Notes: generated from the sequence alone by a model not told the origin. A stretch of 64,000 bases of DNA from Gimesia algae (GCF_007746795.1 NZ_CP036343.1:6400357-6464356), one strand, 5' to 3'; counted from the stretch's first letter, positions 18,437 to 26,865 are shown. Translations and numbers: made by a program.

Positions 18437-19321
18437 TCAGTTCGACTCTGCTTTGACAGCAGGACTCTCAGGTGTGAAGCCCATCACCGCATATTCGTAG
18501 CGGGTCCGGCCGCTGCTGTCGGTCCGCATCCGTTCGGCGACCAGGGGAAGCCCTTGCGTGGCTGCAAAACGCACGGCAGCCCGGGCATCGCCGTATGAGA
18601 ACAGAATGATCACCAGGCTCTTGGGCTGGGGCACCGTTTTATAGACGGAGTAAAAACGATCGACAAACTCCTGCGGAGAGTCGGCCCGGAATTCTGTGGA
18701 CTGATCACCGATCTTCAGACGAAAAATGCCGTTCTCCGTCAGATAGAGCTCCCAGATGTCGCTGCGTTTCGTCAATTCGTCATATGTCAGGAAATGCTTG
18801 ACCACATCGATTGCTTTGCCGCCCGCCAGTTCCTGCAGCTGTTTTTTGATGCGCTCGATTTCCGCTTTCGTTTGTTCGGATTCCGGATCTGGTTTGGCAT
18901 TTAACAGGGGATCGAGCAGTGCATCGGGCAGTTGAAACAGTTGCTGCACCATTTCGCCGACGAGATCGCGTTGCTCCCGGGTCTGCTCCAATTGTTCGTT
19001 GAGTTCTCGGTTCTGCTTCTCTGCCAGTTGTTCTTTGTCACGCGCCTGGGCCTGCATCTTAAGAGCATTCTGCTCCGCCTGCATCGCATCCAGTACTGTC
19101 TGCTGGCTTGACCGTTTCAGTTCGGCGATTTCATTCTGTGCGATTCGTTGTTCTTTCCTGAGCGCTTTCGCAGCCTGTTCGGCCTGCGTCACCTCCTGCT
19201 GAGAACGCTGCTCAATGCGAGCCGTCGTCTCCTGGGTATCCATGAACTGCGCAAAGATCACGATCAGGAGCAGATCCAGCAGGGGAGTCAGTTGAAATGT
19301 CAAGCGGCGGCGGCTGATCAT
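18437..19321 (-). CDS. ExbD/MotB-like single-span protein with long coiled coil and C-terminal domain
   Basis: 294 residues. The start RRRLTFQLTPLLDLLLIVIFAQFMDTQ places a membrane helix right at the N-terminus and recalls ExbD/TolR (LTPLLD with the membrane Asp). A Gln/Glu/Lys-rich coiled coil runs from about 35 to 165. A globular domain follows (about 185-275: LYLTENGIFRLKIG, SLVIILFSYGDARAAVRFA). The coiled coil makes it much larger than ExbD. It overlaps the upstream ExbB-like gene by four bases, so the two are translationally coupled and probably form a stator-like complex. The coupled process is unknown. Confidence 0.75.
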   Translation of the reverse strand: MISRRRLTFQLTPLLDLLLIVIFAQFMDTQETTARIEQRSQQEVTQAEQAAKALRKEQRIAQNEIAELKRSSQQTVLDAMQAEQNALKMQAQARDKEQLAEKQNRELNEQLEQTREQRDLVGEMVQQLFQLPDALLDPLLNAKPDPESEQTKAEIERIKKQLQELAGGKAIDVVKHFLTYDELTKRSDIWELYLTENGIFRLKIGDQSTEFRADSPQEFVDRFYSVYKTVPQPKSLVIILFSYGDARAAVRFAATQGLPLVAERMRTDSSGRTRYEYAVMGFTPESPAVKAESN

Positions 19322-19974
19322 GCGGGTGTCTCGCCTCCCCTGGCCAGAACAAGTTCCCGTTTGGCACGGACGACGGTATCACGGACATGTTGACGGTTTT
19401 CGACCAGCCCCAGAAAGGACATCTCCAGCACACTGTTGATAAACATCAGCAGGATGGCAGCGGCCAGACCGGCAAACGTCGACCAGATGGCATCGCCGAA
19501 ATGGCTGACAATCGAACTGATGGCGTTGGTCGTTTCGGTGCCCGCGTTGGCCTGCAGCGCGGCTCCCATCGCGAGAATGGTGCCCAGCACACCCGCCAGG
19601 GGATAGGCTTCAATCATCGTGCGGCAGATGTTGTAGCAGGTCTCAAAAAAATGCGAGTCGAGGTAGCGACGTTTTTCATCCAGAATGTGCACCCGTTCGG
19701 AGAGTGCGATACGGTCTGCAGGATTGGCTTTGGGATCGAGCGTTTCATTCACGTCTGCCAGAAACGCTTCAATCTGGTCAGAAAGGTGGCCGGTGGAATC
19801 GAGCAGGCTGCGGTGTTTGAGTCCGCGTGTGAAATCATCCAGGGAAGAAGCGATGCCTCGCAAATCCCGACGAGACCAGACCCAAAGCACGAAGAAAAAA
19901 AACAGGTGGGCGCCACAAGCCAATGTGATGACCATTGTGGAGAGCCCGGAGAGCTGGCTTAAGTACTGCGACAT
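19318..19974 (-). CDS. MotA/TolQ/ExbB-like proton channel family protein
   Basis: 218 residues from the ATG at 19974, preferred because AGGTGG sits five bases upstream; a GTG at 19983 is the alternative. Hydrophobic helices are at about 10-32, 120-140 and 155-185. The TolQ/ExbB pattern appears as YPLAGVLGTILAMGAAL and later AIWSTFAGLAAAILLMFIN. In this family such helices line the ion pathway of a five-subunit channel. It is the first gene of a two-gene operon with the ExbD-like coiled-coil protein, so a proton-driven machine across the envelope is the best inference. Confidence 0.85.
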   Translation of the reverse strand: MSQYLSQLSGLSTMVITLACGAHLFFFFVLWVWSRRDLRGIASSLDDFTRGLKHRSLLDSTGHLSDQIEAFLADVNETLDPKANPADRIALSERVHILDEKRRYLDSHFFETCYNICRTMIEAYPLAGVLGTILAMGAALQANAGTETTNAISSIVSHFGDAIWSTFAGLAAAILLMFINSVLEMSFLGLVENRQHVRDTVVRAKRELVLARGGETPA

Positions 19975-20152
19975 CAATTCCACCTGCTAAAGTAAGTGTT
20001 TCCGCGTTCCGCTGGTTCAACGACGTGTCTGTATCCGAATAATTGAAACGGCTTCATTAATAGAATCGATCATAAAACCCCTGATTACTTGAGGAATCCT
20101 GAAGATATTTCCCCGCACTGCTGCAGTTCTTCCAGTCACAACGAATATAACG

Positions 20153-20188
20153 AAAAAGGATGCAGGCCTCACGTGGAAGACTGCATCC
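20153..20188 (-). terminator. Intrinsic terminator of the phosphoglycerate mutase gene
   Basis: On the minus strand an eight-base perfect stem GGATGCAG/CTGCATCC (20181-20188 with 20158-20165, 15-base loop) is followed by TTTTTCG. It begins 31 bases after the stop of the gene ending at 20220. Confidence 0.8.
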
Positions 20189-20219
20189 CCTGTCTGTTTA
20201 TCGCTGCTTCATAATCAAA

Positions 20220-21428
20220 TCAGGCACCATATTTTTCGAGTCGACCGGCGTGAGCCATGGCCAGCCACATCAGATATTTCGCTTCAAACTGCCCTAATCC
20301 ACCTTGAATGCATTCTGACTCGCCGAAGCTCTGGCAGCCATCAAAGCGGGCATTTTCCGCAGACAGCAGCACGGGCACGGGATGCCAGCTGTGCGACTTC
20401 ATTTTGGCAGGCGTGCTGTGATCGCCGGTGACGATGATGACGTCTGGATTGAGCGCCGTGATCCGGGGAATGCAGGCATCGACATCTTCCGTCCTAGCGA
20501 CTTTCGCGTCGAAGTTTCCATCTTCTCCCGTGGAGTCGGTGTATTTGTAATGCACGAAGAAAAAGTCGTAGTCATCCCAGATTTTTTCCAGGCAGTCCAT
20601 CTGTGAGTCCAGTGTCTGGCCGGCGTCTTTGACGTCCATACTGACCAGACGAGCCAGTCCCCGGTACATGGGATAAACGGCAACGGCTGCAGCACGGGTG
20701 CCATACACTTCTTCGAACGTCGGGATCTCTGGCATCTTGGCAATGCCCCGCATGGTGAGCAGGTTAGCAGGGCTATCATCTTTGAGAATTTCACCTGCCT
20801 GCTTGAGAAATTCTTTGCAGAGCTCAGCAGTTTTTTGAGAGGCTTCGTTCTCGCCCAATGGTTCCAGCGGAGGAACACCGGTTTTCTGAGGATCGGTGTC
20901 GTTGACATTACCGCCCAACCCTTTGGCCCGCAGGACGATCACCAGACGATATTCTTTGACGTGTCGCACGAAGACTTCGACGCCCGGAATTTCGATTTTG
21001 TCGAGTTTTTTGCAGAGCTCGGCACCAATGTCGCTACCGATCCGGCCTGCACGACGGTCAGTGATCTTGCCGTCATCGTCGAGCGTACAGAAGTTGCCAC
21101 GAATGGCGACGTCATCGGGACCGAGTTCAAAGTCGATGCCCAGTGCTTCGAGTACGCCCCGACCGATGTTGAATTCGAGGGGATCGTAACCGAACAGACC
21201 CAGGTGACCAGGGCCACTGCCGGGAGTGATGCCGGGAATCACAGGGATACTGCGCCCCAGGGTTCCTTTTTTGGCGAGTGCATCCAGGTTGGGTGTGTTC
21301 GCGGTTTCCAGTTCGGTTTTTCCGCCCGGCTCCAGGGGCAGGCCCCCCAGTCCATCCGAGACGAGGAGTACGATTTTGGAATCATTCTTCTTTTGCAGTT
21401 TTTTCATTAACGCGTGCAGGTCTGCCAT
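20220..21428 (-). CDS. apgM: 2,3-bisphosphoglycerate-independent phosphoglycerate mutase, archaeal type
   Basis: 402 residues, matching the ApgM/DUF1501-like archaeal group rather than the ~510-residue bacterial GpmI. It interconverts 3- and 2-phosphoglycerate in glycolysis and gluconeogenesis (EC 5.4.2.12). Alkaline-phosphatase-superfamily metal motifs are visible: LLVSDGLGG near residue 22, the serine nucleophile in TPGSGPGHLGLFGYDP near 70, and VTGDHSTPAKMKSHSWHPVP near 340. An insertion (VRHVKEYRLVIVLR region) covers the active site in this family. It is a lone gene with its own terminator. Confidence 0.95.
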   Translation of the reverse strand: MADLHALMKKLQKKNDSKIVLLVSDGLGGLPLEPGGKTELETANTPNLDALAKKGTLGRSIPVIPGITPGSGPGHLGLFGYDPLEFNIGRGVLEALGIDFELGPDDVAIRGNFCTLDDDGKITDRRAGRIGSDIGAELCKKLDKIEIPGVEVFVRHVKEYRLVIVLRAKGLGGNVNDTDPQKTGVPPLEPLGENEASQKTAELCKEFLKQAGEILKDDSPANLLTMRGIAKMPEIPTFEEVYGTRAAAVAVYPMYRGLARLVSMDVKDAGQTLDSQMDCLEKIWDDYDFFFVHYKYTDSTGEDGNFDAKVARTEDVDACIPRITALNPDVIIVTGDHSTPAKMKSHSWHPVPVLLSAENARFDGCQSFGESECIQGGLGQFEAKYLMWLAMAHAGRLEKYGA

Positions 21429-21556
21429 CGAAATCTCAATACCTTATGATTGAACGTTTATAAATTCAGTGATCCGCAAGTGGGAACCAGTACTGTCAGC
21501 GGGAAGTTATACAATACAGAATTCTACGCCAGTTGTTAAGCAGAACGCAGTGACAA

Positions 21557-22906
21557 TCAGGGATCGGGCGTCAATTGAGGTGTGTTCTGTCTTAAACCGG
21601 CGGCATCCACCCACTTCTGAAAGAAGCTCAGGCTTTCCGTCGCCATCAGTTCCGCATTATAGAACTGACGAACACGTTCATAGCCTTGCCGGGCCAGCTG
21701 AAGGCGGTAATCCTGATCCTGATAAAGCTGTTCCCAGGCATCTGCGAGCGCCTGCGGATCTCCGGGGGGAACCAGCAGGCCACCGGCGGTCTGTTCGATC
21801 AGTTCCGGAAAGGCACCGTGGGCCGGCTGAACGACGGGAACGCCATTCGCCAGGGCTTCCAGGACAAACAGTCCTTTGGGTTCGTGATAGTCGGTCGGAA
21901 CGGAGAGTACAGACAGACTTTTATAGAACGCGACTTTTTCTTCGCGTGTGGCAGGGCTGCCCCAGTATTTGTAAGACTCATTGAGAGCGCTGAGATTTTT
22001 GGTGGTCTCGTGAAAATACTCTTCGCTCTCCTTACCCAGAAACCCGCCGACACACAGGCGGCTATCGGGGTGGGCTTTGTGAAAGATCTCAAACGCCTGG
22101 ACGACATTGTGGAGTCCCTTCTCTTTACAGATCCGGGCAAAAAAGCCGATCGTAAAGGGTTCGTCCCTGCGATCGTCGGGGGTTCCATCGTGGCCTTCCA
22201 GGTTAATGCCCAGCAGCACTTTATGAATGTGGTCGATGGGCACATCTAAATACGCGGAAATGAACTCGCGGTAGTAGTCGCTGTGGACAAGCACGCCATC
22301 GACCTGCTGCACGTTGTTGCGTATCAGTTCCAGCGAACGGCTGCGATACGGTTCGCCCAGTTCTTCCAGAAAGACATCGTCCCCCTGCAGAATACAGAAC
22401 AGGGGTCCCTGGTAATGTTCCTTGATTTTTTTGATGGTACCTGACAGTAATGCATTACTGAGACAGATCACATCGGGCTTGAGCTGTGATCCCAGGAACT
22501 GCGCCAGCGCTTCGATCTCTTCACCTTCGACTCCCTGATCCCCTTCCAGCAACGTGACGGTCAGCGCCCCCAGTTCGTGGGCATCATTACTGACGCCAAA
22601 GCTGGTAGCCAGATTGATGATCCAGGGGGTATTGAGCCAATGCTTCATGAAACCGGGCAGTTTACGCCAGAGTTGGGAGCGGTAATTCAGATAGACATTG
22701 ATGCCCCCCAGGAAGACGGGGGTGCCTGTCATGTTCTCTTCATCCACACGAATCGGGGTATAAGTGGGGACGAGTGTGGCTTCCGCGCCCTGCAGCATCA
22801 TGGCCCGGGTCCAGGTATTGTCGTGCATACAGGCACCACAGAACATCCCGGCGCCTCCCGAGGTGATGATGGCCACATGTAATTTTTGGGATGATGGTTC
22901 TGACAT
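21557..22906 (-). CDS. Glycosyltransferase family 4-like protein
   Basis: 449 residues from the ATG at 22906 (SEPSSQKLHVAIIT follows); an upstream ATG at 22981 would overlap the previous gene. It has two Rossmann domains. The N-terminal one begins HVAIITSGGAGMFCGACMHDN, and the C-terminal one carries the GT4 donor site: GFFARICKEKGLHNVV near residue 255 and EPKGLFVLEALANGVPVV near 355, where the first Glu of EPKG is typical of retaining GT-B enzymes. It probably transfers a sugar from a nucleotide donor to an unknown acceptor. It lies 34 bases after an amidotransferase gene on the same strand. Confidence 0.9.
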   Translation of the reverse strand: MSEPSSQKLHVAIITSGGAGMFCGACMHDNTWTRAMMLQGAEATLVPTYTPIRVDEENMTGTPVFLGGINVYLNYRSQLWRKLPGFMKHWLNTPWIINLATSFGVSNDAHELGALTVTLLEGDQGVEGEEIEALAQFLGSQLKPDVICLSNALLSGTIKKIKEHYQGPLFCILQGDDVFLEELGEPYRSRSLELIRNNVQQVDGVLVHSDYYREFISAYLDVPIDHIHKVLLGINLEGHDGTPDDRRDEPFTIGFFARICKEKGLHNVVQAFEIFHKAHPDSRLCVGGFLGKESEEYFHETTKNLSALNESYKYWGSPATREEKVAFYKSLSVLSVPTDYHEPKGLFVLEALANGVPVVQPAHGAFPELIEQTAGGLLVPPGDPQALADAWEQLYQDQDYRLQLARQGYERVRQFYNAELMATESLSFFQKWVDAAGLRQNTPQLTPDP

Positions 22907-22940
22907 AAACTCTCTGCCTGGCGGTGAGCGTAAGATCGCT

Positions 22941-23684
22941 TCAGGTTTGATCCAGATGGAGTGGTGCAATCTGTTGCACAAATCGTTTTAACAGAGCGGC
23001 GGCTTCAGGTGTATCATGAATGGAATGTCGAAACTCATCCAGCGACAGACCGGCGATTTTTTCGACATACTTGGGATACGTATTCAATCTCCCGAGAAAC
23101 GACTGATGGTTGAGTTCCGGATGGAACTGCGTGCAATAAATGGGACGATCCACAAAACGGTAGGCCTGATTTTGCACACGATCCGTCGATGCCAGCAATT
23201 CGGTCCCCGGTGGCAGTTCAACCACTGTATCTTCATGTCCCATCAGACCTTGCAGTACGGGCCCCGAGGGGCCGAACACAGGATCAGCTATACCAGCAGA
23301 AGTAAGTCTGACATGATGCACTCCAATTTCTGCTTTATCCAGATCGTGAATGACACGGCCTCCCATGGCGCGGGCCATGGCCTGAAATCCCCAGCAGGAC
23401 GCAAAAGTCGGCTTGCGGGAATCGTGAACCAGTCGCAGGCTGTCCAGCGCGGTTTCCAGCCAGTCCCCTTCATCGGCGGCAGAGTAGTGGCCACTGCCTC
23501 CAATGAGCACAACATCGGTTTCTATCAGATCATGCTCCTGCAGCGGCCCGGACAGCAGGTCATATACAGCGACCTGACTGACGTCAGCTTCCAGGACGTC
23601 CGCAAAACAGGCGACTTCCTGTGTTAACATGGGATCATCGGCGTTGCGCACCTGTAACAGTAAATAACGAAGTTGTTCTAACAT
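22941..23684 (-). CDS. Class I glutamine amidotransferase-like protein
   Basis: 247 residues. The GATase1 triad is visible: nucleophile Cys in FASCWGFQAMA near residue 96 (the usual G-x-C-x-G is altered to S-C-W-G), and His-x-Glu in QFHPEL near 188. The oxyanion strand VVLIGGSGHYS precedes it. It is a free-standing domain without a synthase partner, like the GMP-synthase-related proteins that act as glutamine hydrolases or have other substrates. It lies just upstream of the glycosyltransferase on the same strand; whether they cooperate is unknown. Confidence 0.85.
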   Translation of the reverse strand: MLEQLRYLLLQVRNADDPMLTQEVACFADVLEADVSQVAVYDLLSGPLQEHDLIETDVVLIGGSGHYSAADEGDWLETALDSLRLVHDSRKPTFASCWGFQAMARAMGGRVIHDLDKAEIGVHHVRLTSAGIADPVFGPSGPVLQGLMGHEDTVVELPPGTELLASTDRVQNQAYRFVDRPIYCTQFHPELNHQSFLGRLNTYPKYVEKIAGLSLDEFRHSIHDTPEAAALLKRFVQQIAPLHLDQT

Positions 23685-24020
23685 CTAAGTCCGTTCAATT
23701 ATGAATCGAAGAACTTGAAAACCTGGTGCTCATAAGGTCAGTGGCAGCAGAGATTCCAATTCCCAGTCGTATTGTAGTGGGATCCGCGCAGGATCGGGTC
23801 TGAAATTCCGAACTTCCCTTGCATTCATTGAGCTCATCAATCAGACAAGGCATCAATCACAGTTGATTTATGTTACATTTTTTGATGCGGAATTGGTATG
23901 AAGACAGTCAGAATTCATCGAGTGTGACAGTCTGCCGGAGTCCTACCGATGCGGTTGTGCAGACAACCGGCAAATAAACAGAAATTTTCGCGAAGATTTC
24001 ATTTAGTATTTATATTTGCC

Positions 24021-24049
24021 TTGACAATTTTGATCTATCAAAAGATAGT
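24021..24049 (+). promoter_or_regulatory. Sigma-70-type promoter for a putative small RNA
   Basis: A perfect -35 TTGACA at 24021-24026 is followed 17 bases later by GATAGT at 24044-24049. Transcription would begin near 24056. No coding gene with a ribosome site starts in the next 190 bases, but an intrinsic terminator lies 90 bases downstream, so this looks like an RNA-gene promoter. Confidence 0.55.
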
Positions 24050-24055
24050 AGACTC

Positions 24056-24177
24056 ATCAACAAAATTTGTTTTTATCTCATGCGTTATCTCCTGAGAGGA
24101 TTATCAGTTTCCTTTTTTTAACCTCTTCAATGCATGATTATTCACGCCAGTCAACTCGTCTTGACTGGCGTTTTTTT
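24056..24177 (+). ncRNA. Putative small RNA of about 120 nt (or terminated leader)
   Basis: The stretch between the promoter at 24021 and the terminator ending at 24177 is AT-rich, has no ribosome-site-supported reading frame, and ends in a strong hairpin with a seven-T tail. The 570 bases between the amidotransferase gene and the phosphatase-like gene have no other feature. It matches no known RNA family (not 6S, SRP, tmRNA or RNase P by visible motifs). The alternative is a terminated leader of the gene at 24255, but that gene has its own TATAAT at 24201. Confidence 0.45.
24145..24177 (+). terminator. Intrinsic terminator with no upstream protein gene
   Basis: A ten-base perfect stem CGCCAGTCAA/TTGACTGGCG (24145-24154 with 24161-24170) with a six-base loop is followed by TTTTTTT. 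It is oriented for + strand transcripts, and the nearest + strand gene upstream ends at 18431. Confidence 0.9.
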
Positions 24178-24254
24178 GTATCTGCATCGTATCCAACGGA
24201 TATAATAACAGGTAACGGGTCTCGACCAACACTTCTCACTGGAAGGAACAAGTC

Positions 24255-24812
24255 ATGTCCAAGTTACCGTTATTCAAGTCCCTGTTGTGCTTCAGTCTGC
24301 TTGCTCTCACACTGCCTGTCTCAGCGGAACCGGAATCCGACTCGAATCCACAGCAATTAAAATCCATTTCCGTGGGACAGATTACGCCGCTCTATCGCAG
24401 CAAGATGATCTATCTGTCAGGCCAGCCGACCAGAGAAGATTTTCCGCTGCTCCAGAAAGATGGCGTCAAAACGGTCGTCAATTTGCGTACAATCAAGGAA
24501 CTCAACTGGGACGAAGCGGGTTACGTGCGCATGCTCGAACTCGATTATGTGGCGATCCCGTTTCTGACTCCCGAGACTTTAACGCCGGCTGTCTTCGATC
24601 AATGTCGCGGCGTTCTTAATGACCAGGCGCGACACCCGCTGATTCTGCATTCAGCGTCCGCCAACAGAGTCGGTGCCATCTGGCTCGTGCATCGCGTGCT
24701 GGACGACGACCTCGACTTTGACGCGGCGTTAAAAGAAGCGAAGCAGGTCGGCCTGAAAACACCCGGTTATATCGATCAGGCAAAAGCGTATATCGCCGAA
24801 CAGAAGAAATAG
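24255..24812 (+). CDS. Secreted tyrosine-phosphatase-like protein with Ser in place of the catalytic Cys
   Basis: 185 residues with a signal peptide (KLPLFKSLLCFSLLALTLPVSA, cleavage near 24). The rest matches the small dual-specificity/DUF442-like phosphatase fold: ITPLYRSKMIYLSGQP, DGVKTVVNLRT, and the P-loop region LHSASANRVGAIW. In active relatives this reads HC-x4-R; here residue 133 is Ser (codon TCA) while Arg138 is kept. It is therefore probably a pseudophosphatase that binds phospho-ligands in the periplasm. GGAAGGA lies just upstream of the ATG. A catalytically intact relative is at 30975. Confidence 0.8.
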   Translation: MSKLPLFKSLLCFSLLALTLPVSAEPESDSNPQQLKSISVGQITPLYRSKMIYLSGQPTREDFPLLQKDGVKTVVNLRTIKELNWDEAGYVRMLELDYVAIPFLTPETLTPAVFDQCRGVLNDQARHPLILHSASANRVGAIWLVHRVLDDDLDFDAALKEAKQVGLKTPGYIDQAKAYIAEQKK

Positions 24813-24823
24813 CTGTTCTGTCA

Positions 24824-25168
24824 TCAGATACACGATACTGTTTTTTTGAGGATGTTGACTCCTTCGTCAACCATGCGAAAATGGAATTCCTCTTCTCGCG
24901 CATCTTCGATGGGAACGTAAAGAGAATAGACCAGACCAGTTGCTTCAACGTTCGCATAGACTTCAGCCAGTCGAGTCTGTTTATAAAAAACATTGACCTT
25001 CAGGTATCCCGGTTCAATCAGATCCAGTTCAACCGAGAAGTCTGAACTGAGATCAAGCACTGCTTGAGAAATTTTCCGTAAAGCCTGTAATTCCAATGTG
25101 GCCTGGGGTTCAAAGTCCTGGTGCCAGCCCGGAGGAATCTGCCAGGTATCGGGGTTAGTATTTTTCAT
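24824..25168 (-). CDS. Uncharacterised small protein, last gene of a four-gene operon
   Basis: 114 residues from the ATG at 25168, chosen because the longer frame would overlap the upstream gene. Sequence: an acidic helical N-terminal half (ATLELQALRKISQAVLDLS) and a beta-rich middle (VELDLIEPGYLKVNVFYKQTRLAEVYANV). No family is recognised, and there is no signal peptide or membrane segment. It starts 14 bases after the preceding gene and ends twelve bases from the convergent phosphatase-like gene. The compact one-domain look resembles immunity or cysteine-less adaptor proteins, but this is only an impression. Confidence 0.6.
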   Translation of the reverse strand: MKNTNPDTWQIPPGWHQDFEPQATLELQALRKISQAVLDLSSDFSVELDLIEPGYLKVNVFYKQTRLAEVYANVEATGLVYSLYVPIEDAREEEFHFRMVDEGVNILKKTVSCI

Positions 25169-25182
25169 AAGAGGTTCTTCAT

Positions 25183-26019
25183 TCAGGTTCGATCCGGTTG
25201 AAACAGCAGGACTTCGCAAACAGTGCGAGGCGAAACTGTGCTTACCCTCTGAGTTGGCAGCGACTCGACCACGGGTAATCCGGATGCGTCCCTGCTGCAA
25301 TGCGTTGATTCCAGCCAGAGCCGGATTAACAGAACGAGCGAATGGCAGGGAAACTGCTCTGACAGACGTTTACAGACATGATCAATTTGAGGCTGCGATT
25401 GAAAATCGGAATGCAACTCATGGCTCTGCCTGATCCGCTTCTTCAATGCCAAGTCAAGATAGAACGAGATGAAATGGATCGTGATCAGAATCCAGGCGGG
25501 CCAGTCTGCTGAATCACCAGATGTTCGTTCTAACTGCTGCAGACAGGAAATTAATTCAGCTCTCCAGTCTTTCAATCCATCGGGATTATTTGAAATATGC
25601 AGTGGACAGCCATCACCTAATGCCAGATCAAACAGTCTTTTCTGCTCCCCCGTGAAAGCTTCGAACGCGATAAAACAACGGTGCTCAAGAAGCGTGTTCC
25701 AGAACAGAATTTCCGTCGTGCGACTGATCTCCCCCAGTTCCTGCTGAGTTTGCAGTGAGCGACGATTTCCCGCAGCGATCCAGACTTCATAACGGAGTGG
25801 AAGATAGCAGGAAGCAAAATGCAGTGATGAAAACAGACGCTTCGGCCAGATATCACTGGCGAACAGACAGCGCTCAGCAGCAGTCAGGAGTTGAAAGTAG
25901 CGTGCCGACCATCTAGCTGGAAGTGTTCCCTGCTCCAGCAGCGCAGTTACAGGCTCGCATGTCCCCCAAACCAGCTTTTCAAGAGAATCATTAATCGGAA
26001 CCAGCTTTTTCAAATCCAT
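25183..26019 (-). CDS. Uncharacterised protein, third gene of a four-gene operon
   Basis: 278 residues, mostly predicted alpha-helical, with many Leu, Trp and Cys residues. Stretches such as RYFQLLTAAERCLFASDIW and WPAWILITIHFISFYLDLALKKR are hydrophobic but not clearly membrane-spanning. There is no signal peptide, no known motif and no recognised family. It follows the 26049-26411 gene by 29 bases and precedes the 24824-25168 gene by 14, so all are probably co-transcribed. The reading frame is long, dense and uninterrupted, which supports it as a real gene. Confidence 0.65.
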   Translation of the reverse strand: MDLKKLVPINDSLEKLVWGTCEPVTALLEQGTLPARWSARYFQLLTAAERCLFASDIWPKRLFSSLHFASCYLPLRYEVWIAAGNRRSLQTQQELGEISRTTEILFWNTLLEHRCFIAFEAFTGEQKRLFDLALGDGCPLHISNNPDGLKDWRAELISCLQQLERTSGDSADWPAWILITIHFISFYLDLALKKRIRQSHELHSDFQSQPQIDHVCKRLSEQFPCHSLVLLIRLWLESTHCSRDASGLPVVESLPTQRVSTVSPRTVCEVLLFQPDRT

Positions 26020-26048
26020 TCACACTCCCATTTCTATTTTTGTTGTGA

Positions 26049-26411
26049 CTACTGAATTTGAACATGACCTGACTTAAAACGAAATGCAGGCTCCTCAAAG
26101 TTCAGATCATACATTCGATACCGGACATCCTCCCATTGTTCTGAGCGAACATTTTCCAGAATCAAATGTGAAAACTGCAACAGACGCAATCCCATTTCAG
26201 GAAGCTTGCATTCAGTTACCTTTTCCAGTTGGATTACAGCCGAGCGTTCAGGCTGTGACGTACTGGAAACAGTCATTTTTACTGTGGGAGAACGACCCTC
26301 GTACCAGTTAACCGAAAAGCCAGAGACATTTACAAAATCATACCAGGGGAAACTTTCAATCAGTTCGTCATTGATCTGAAACGTCGTTCCCGGTTTCAGT
26401 TGAAAACTCAT
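26049..26411 (-). CDS. Uncharacterised small protein, second gene of a four-gene operon
   Basis: 120 residues from the ATG at 26411, supported by GAAGGTGA six bases upstream; a longer start at 26435 lacks this. The composition is beta-rich (TVKMTVSSTSQPERSAVIQLEKV, HLILENVRSEQWEDVRYRMYDL) with several Trp and Tyr, and there is no signal or membrane segment. It starts 44 bases inside the upstream DUF7710-like gene, in another frame, so translation is likely coupled. No family is recognised. Confidence 0.65.
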   Translation of the reverse strand: MSFQLKPGTTFQINDELIESFPWYDFVNVSGFSVNWYEGRSPTVKMTVSSTSQPERSAVIQLEKVTECKLPEMGLRLLQFSHLILENVRSEQWEDVRYRMYDLNFEEPAFRFKSGHVQIQ

Positions 26412-26706
26412 CGGAATCACCTTCGCGCTTACCATTTACGTAATGCTCGTGCTCCTGGCTCGCGCTGGTGAAGCGTCCGATAAACCGGGGGCTGCGCTGA
26501 TATTCTTTCCGGGGTTGGAAATACTGCCGGTCGATGGCCCAGTCATAAACGCCGGTATCTAAGGGGTAACGGGTTAAAATCCCCGTCAACTGATGCCGGG
26601 TTATCCAGTCTTCTGCGTTCACTTTGGTTGAAAACAGACCACCGCTAAATTGTGCGGCCTCCCCATGAAATACCCAGATTGAATCAGGATTATGAATTGA
26701 CGGCAT
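26368..26706 (-). CDS. DUF7710-like protein, first gene of a four-gene operon
   Basis: 112 residues. The pattern WVFHGEAAQFSGGLFSTK, then AEDWITRHQLTGILTRYPLDTGVYDWAI, then FIGRFTSASQEHEHYVNG matches, from memory, the conserved domain called DUF7710, whose function is unknown. The C-terminal ~20 residues are acidic and unrelated to the domain. It has no signal peptide. It leads an operon of four small unknown genes on the minus strand, and the next gene overlaps it by 44 bases. Confidence 0.75.
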   Translation of the reverse strand: MPSIHNPDSIWVFHGEAAQFSGGLFSTKVNAEDWITRHQLTGILTRYPLDTGVYDWAIDRQYFQPRKEYQRSPRFIGRFTSASQEHEHYVNGKREGDSDEFSTETGNDVSDQ

Positions 26707-26865
26707 GAATGAAATCTTTTACCTGTTTCCAGTGTATTGAATCCATTCGACTCGTGCATACTGCTATGACTGAATTTAGATCAACAGTAAATCGACACGC
26801 ATCGAGTCATAAATGTTCGCGATGAGTCAGAGTGAATCTTATCAATTTCGACAGATTTCAACCGG

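Noticed and set aside
24067..24360. 97-codon + frame running through the terminator and into the phosphatase-like gene
   Set aside because: It crosses a strong terminator and lacks a ribosome site; the gene at 24255 in another frame has a signal peptide and domain.
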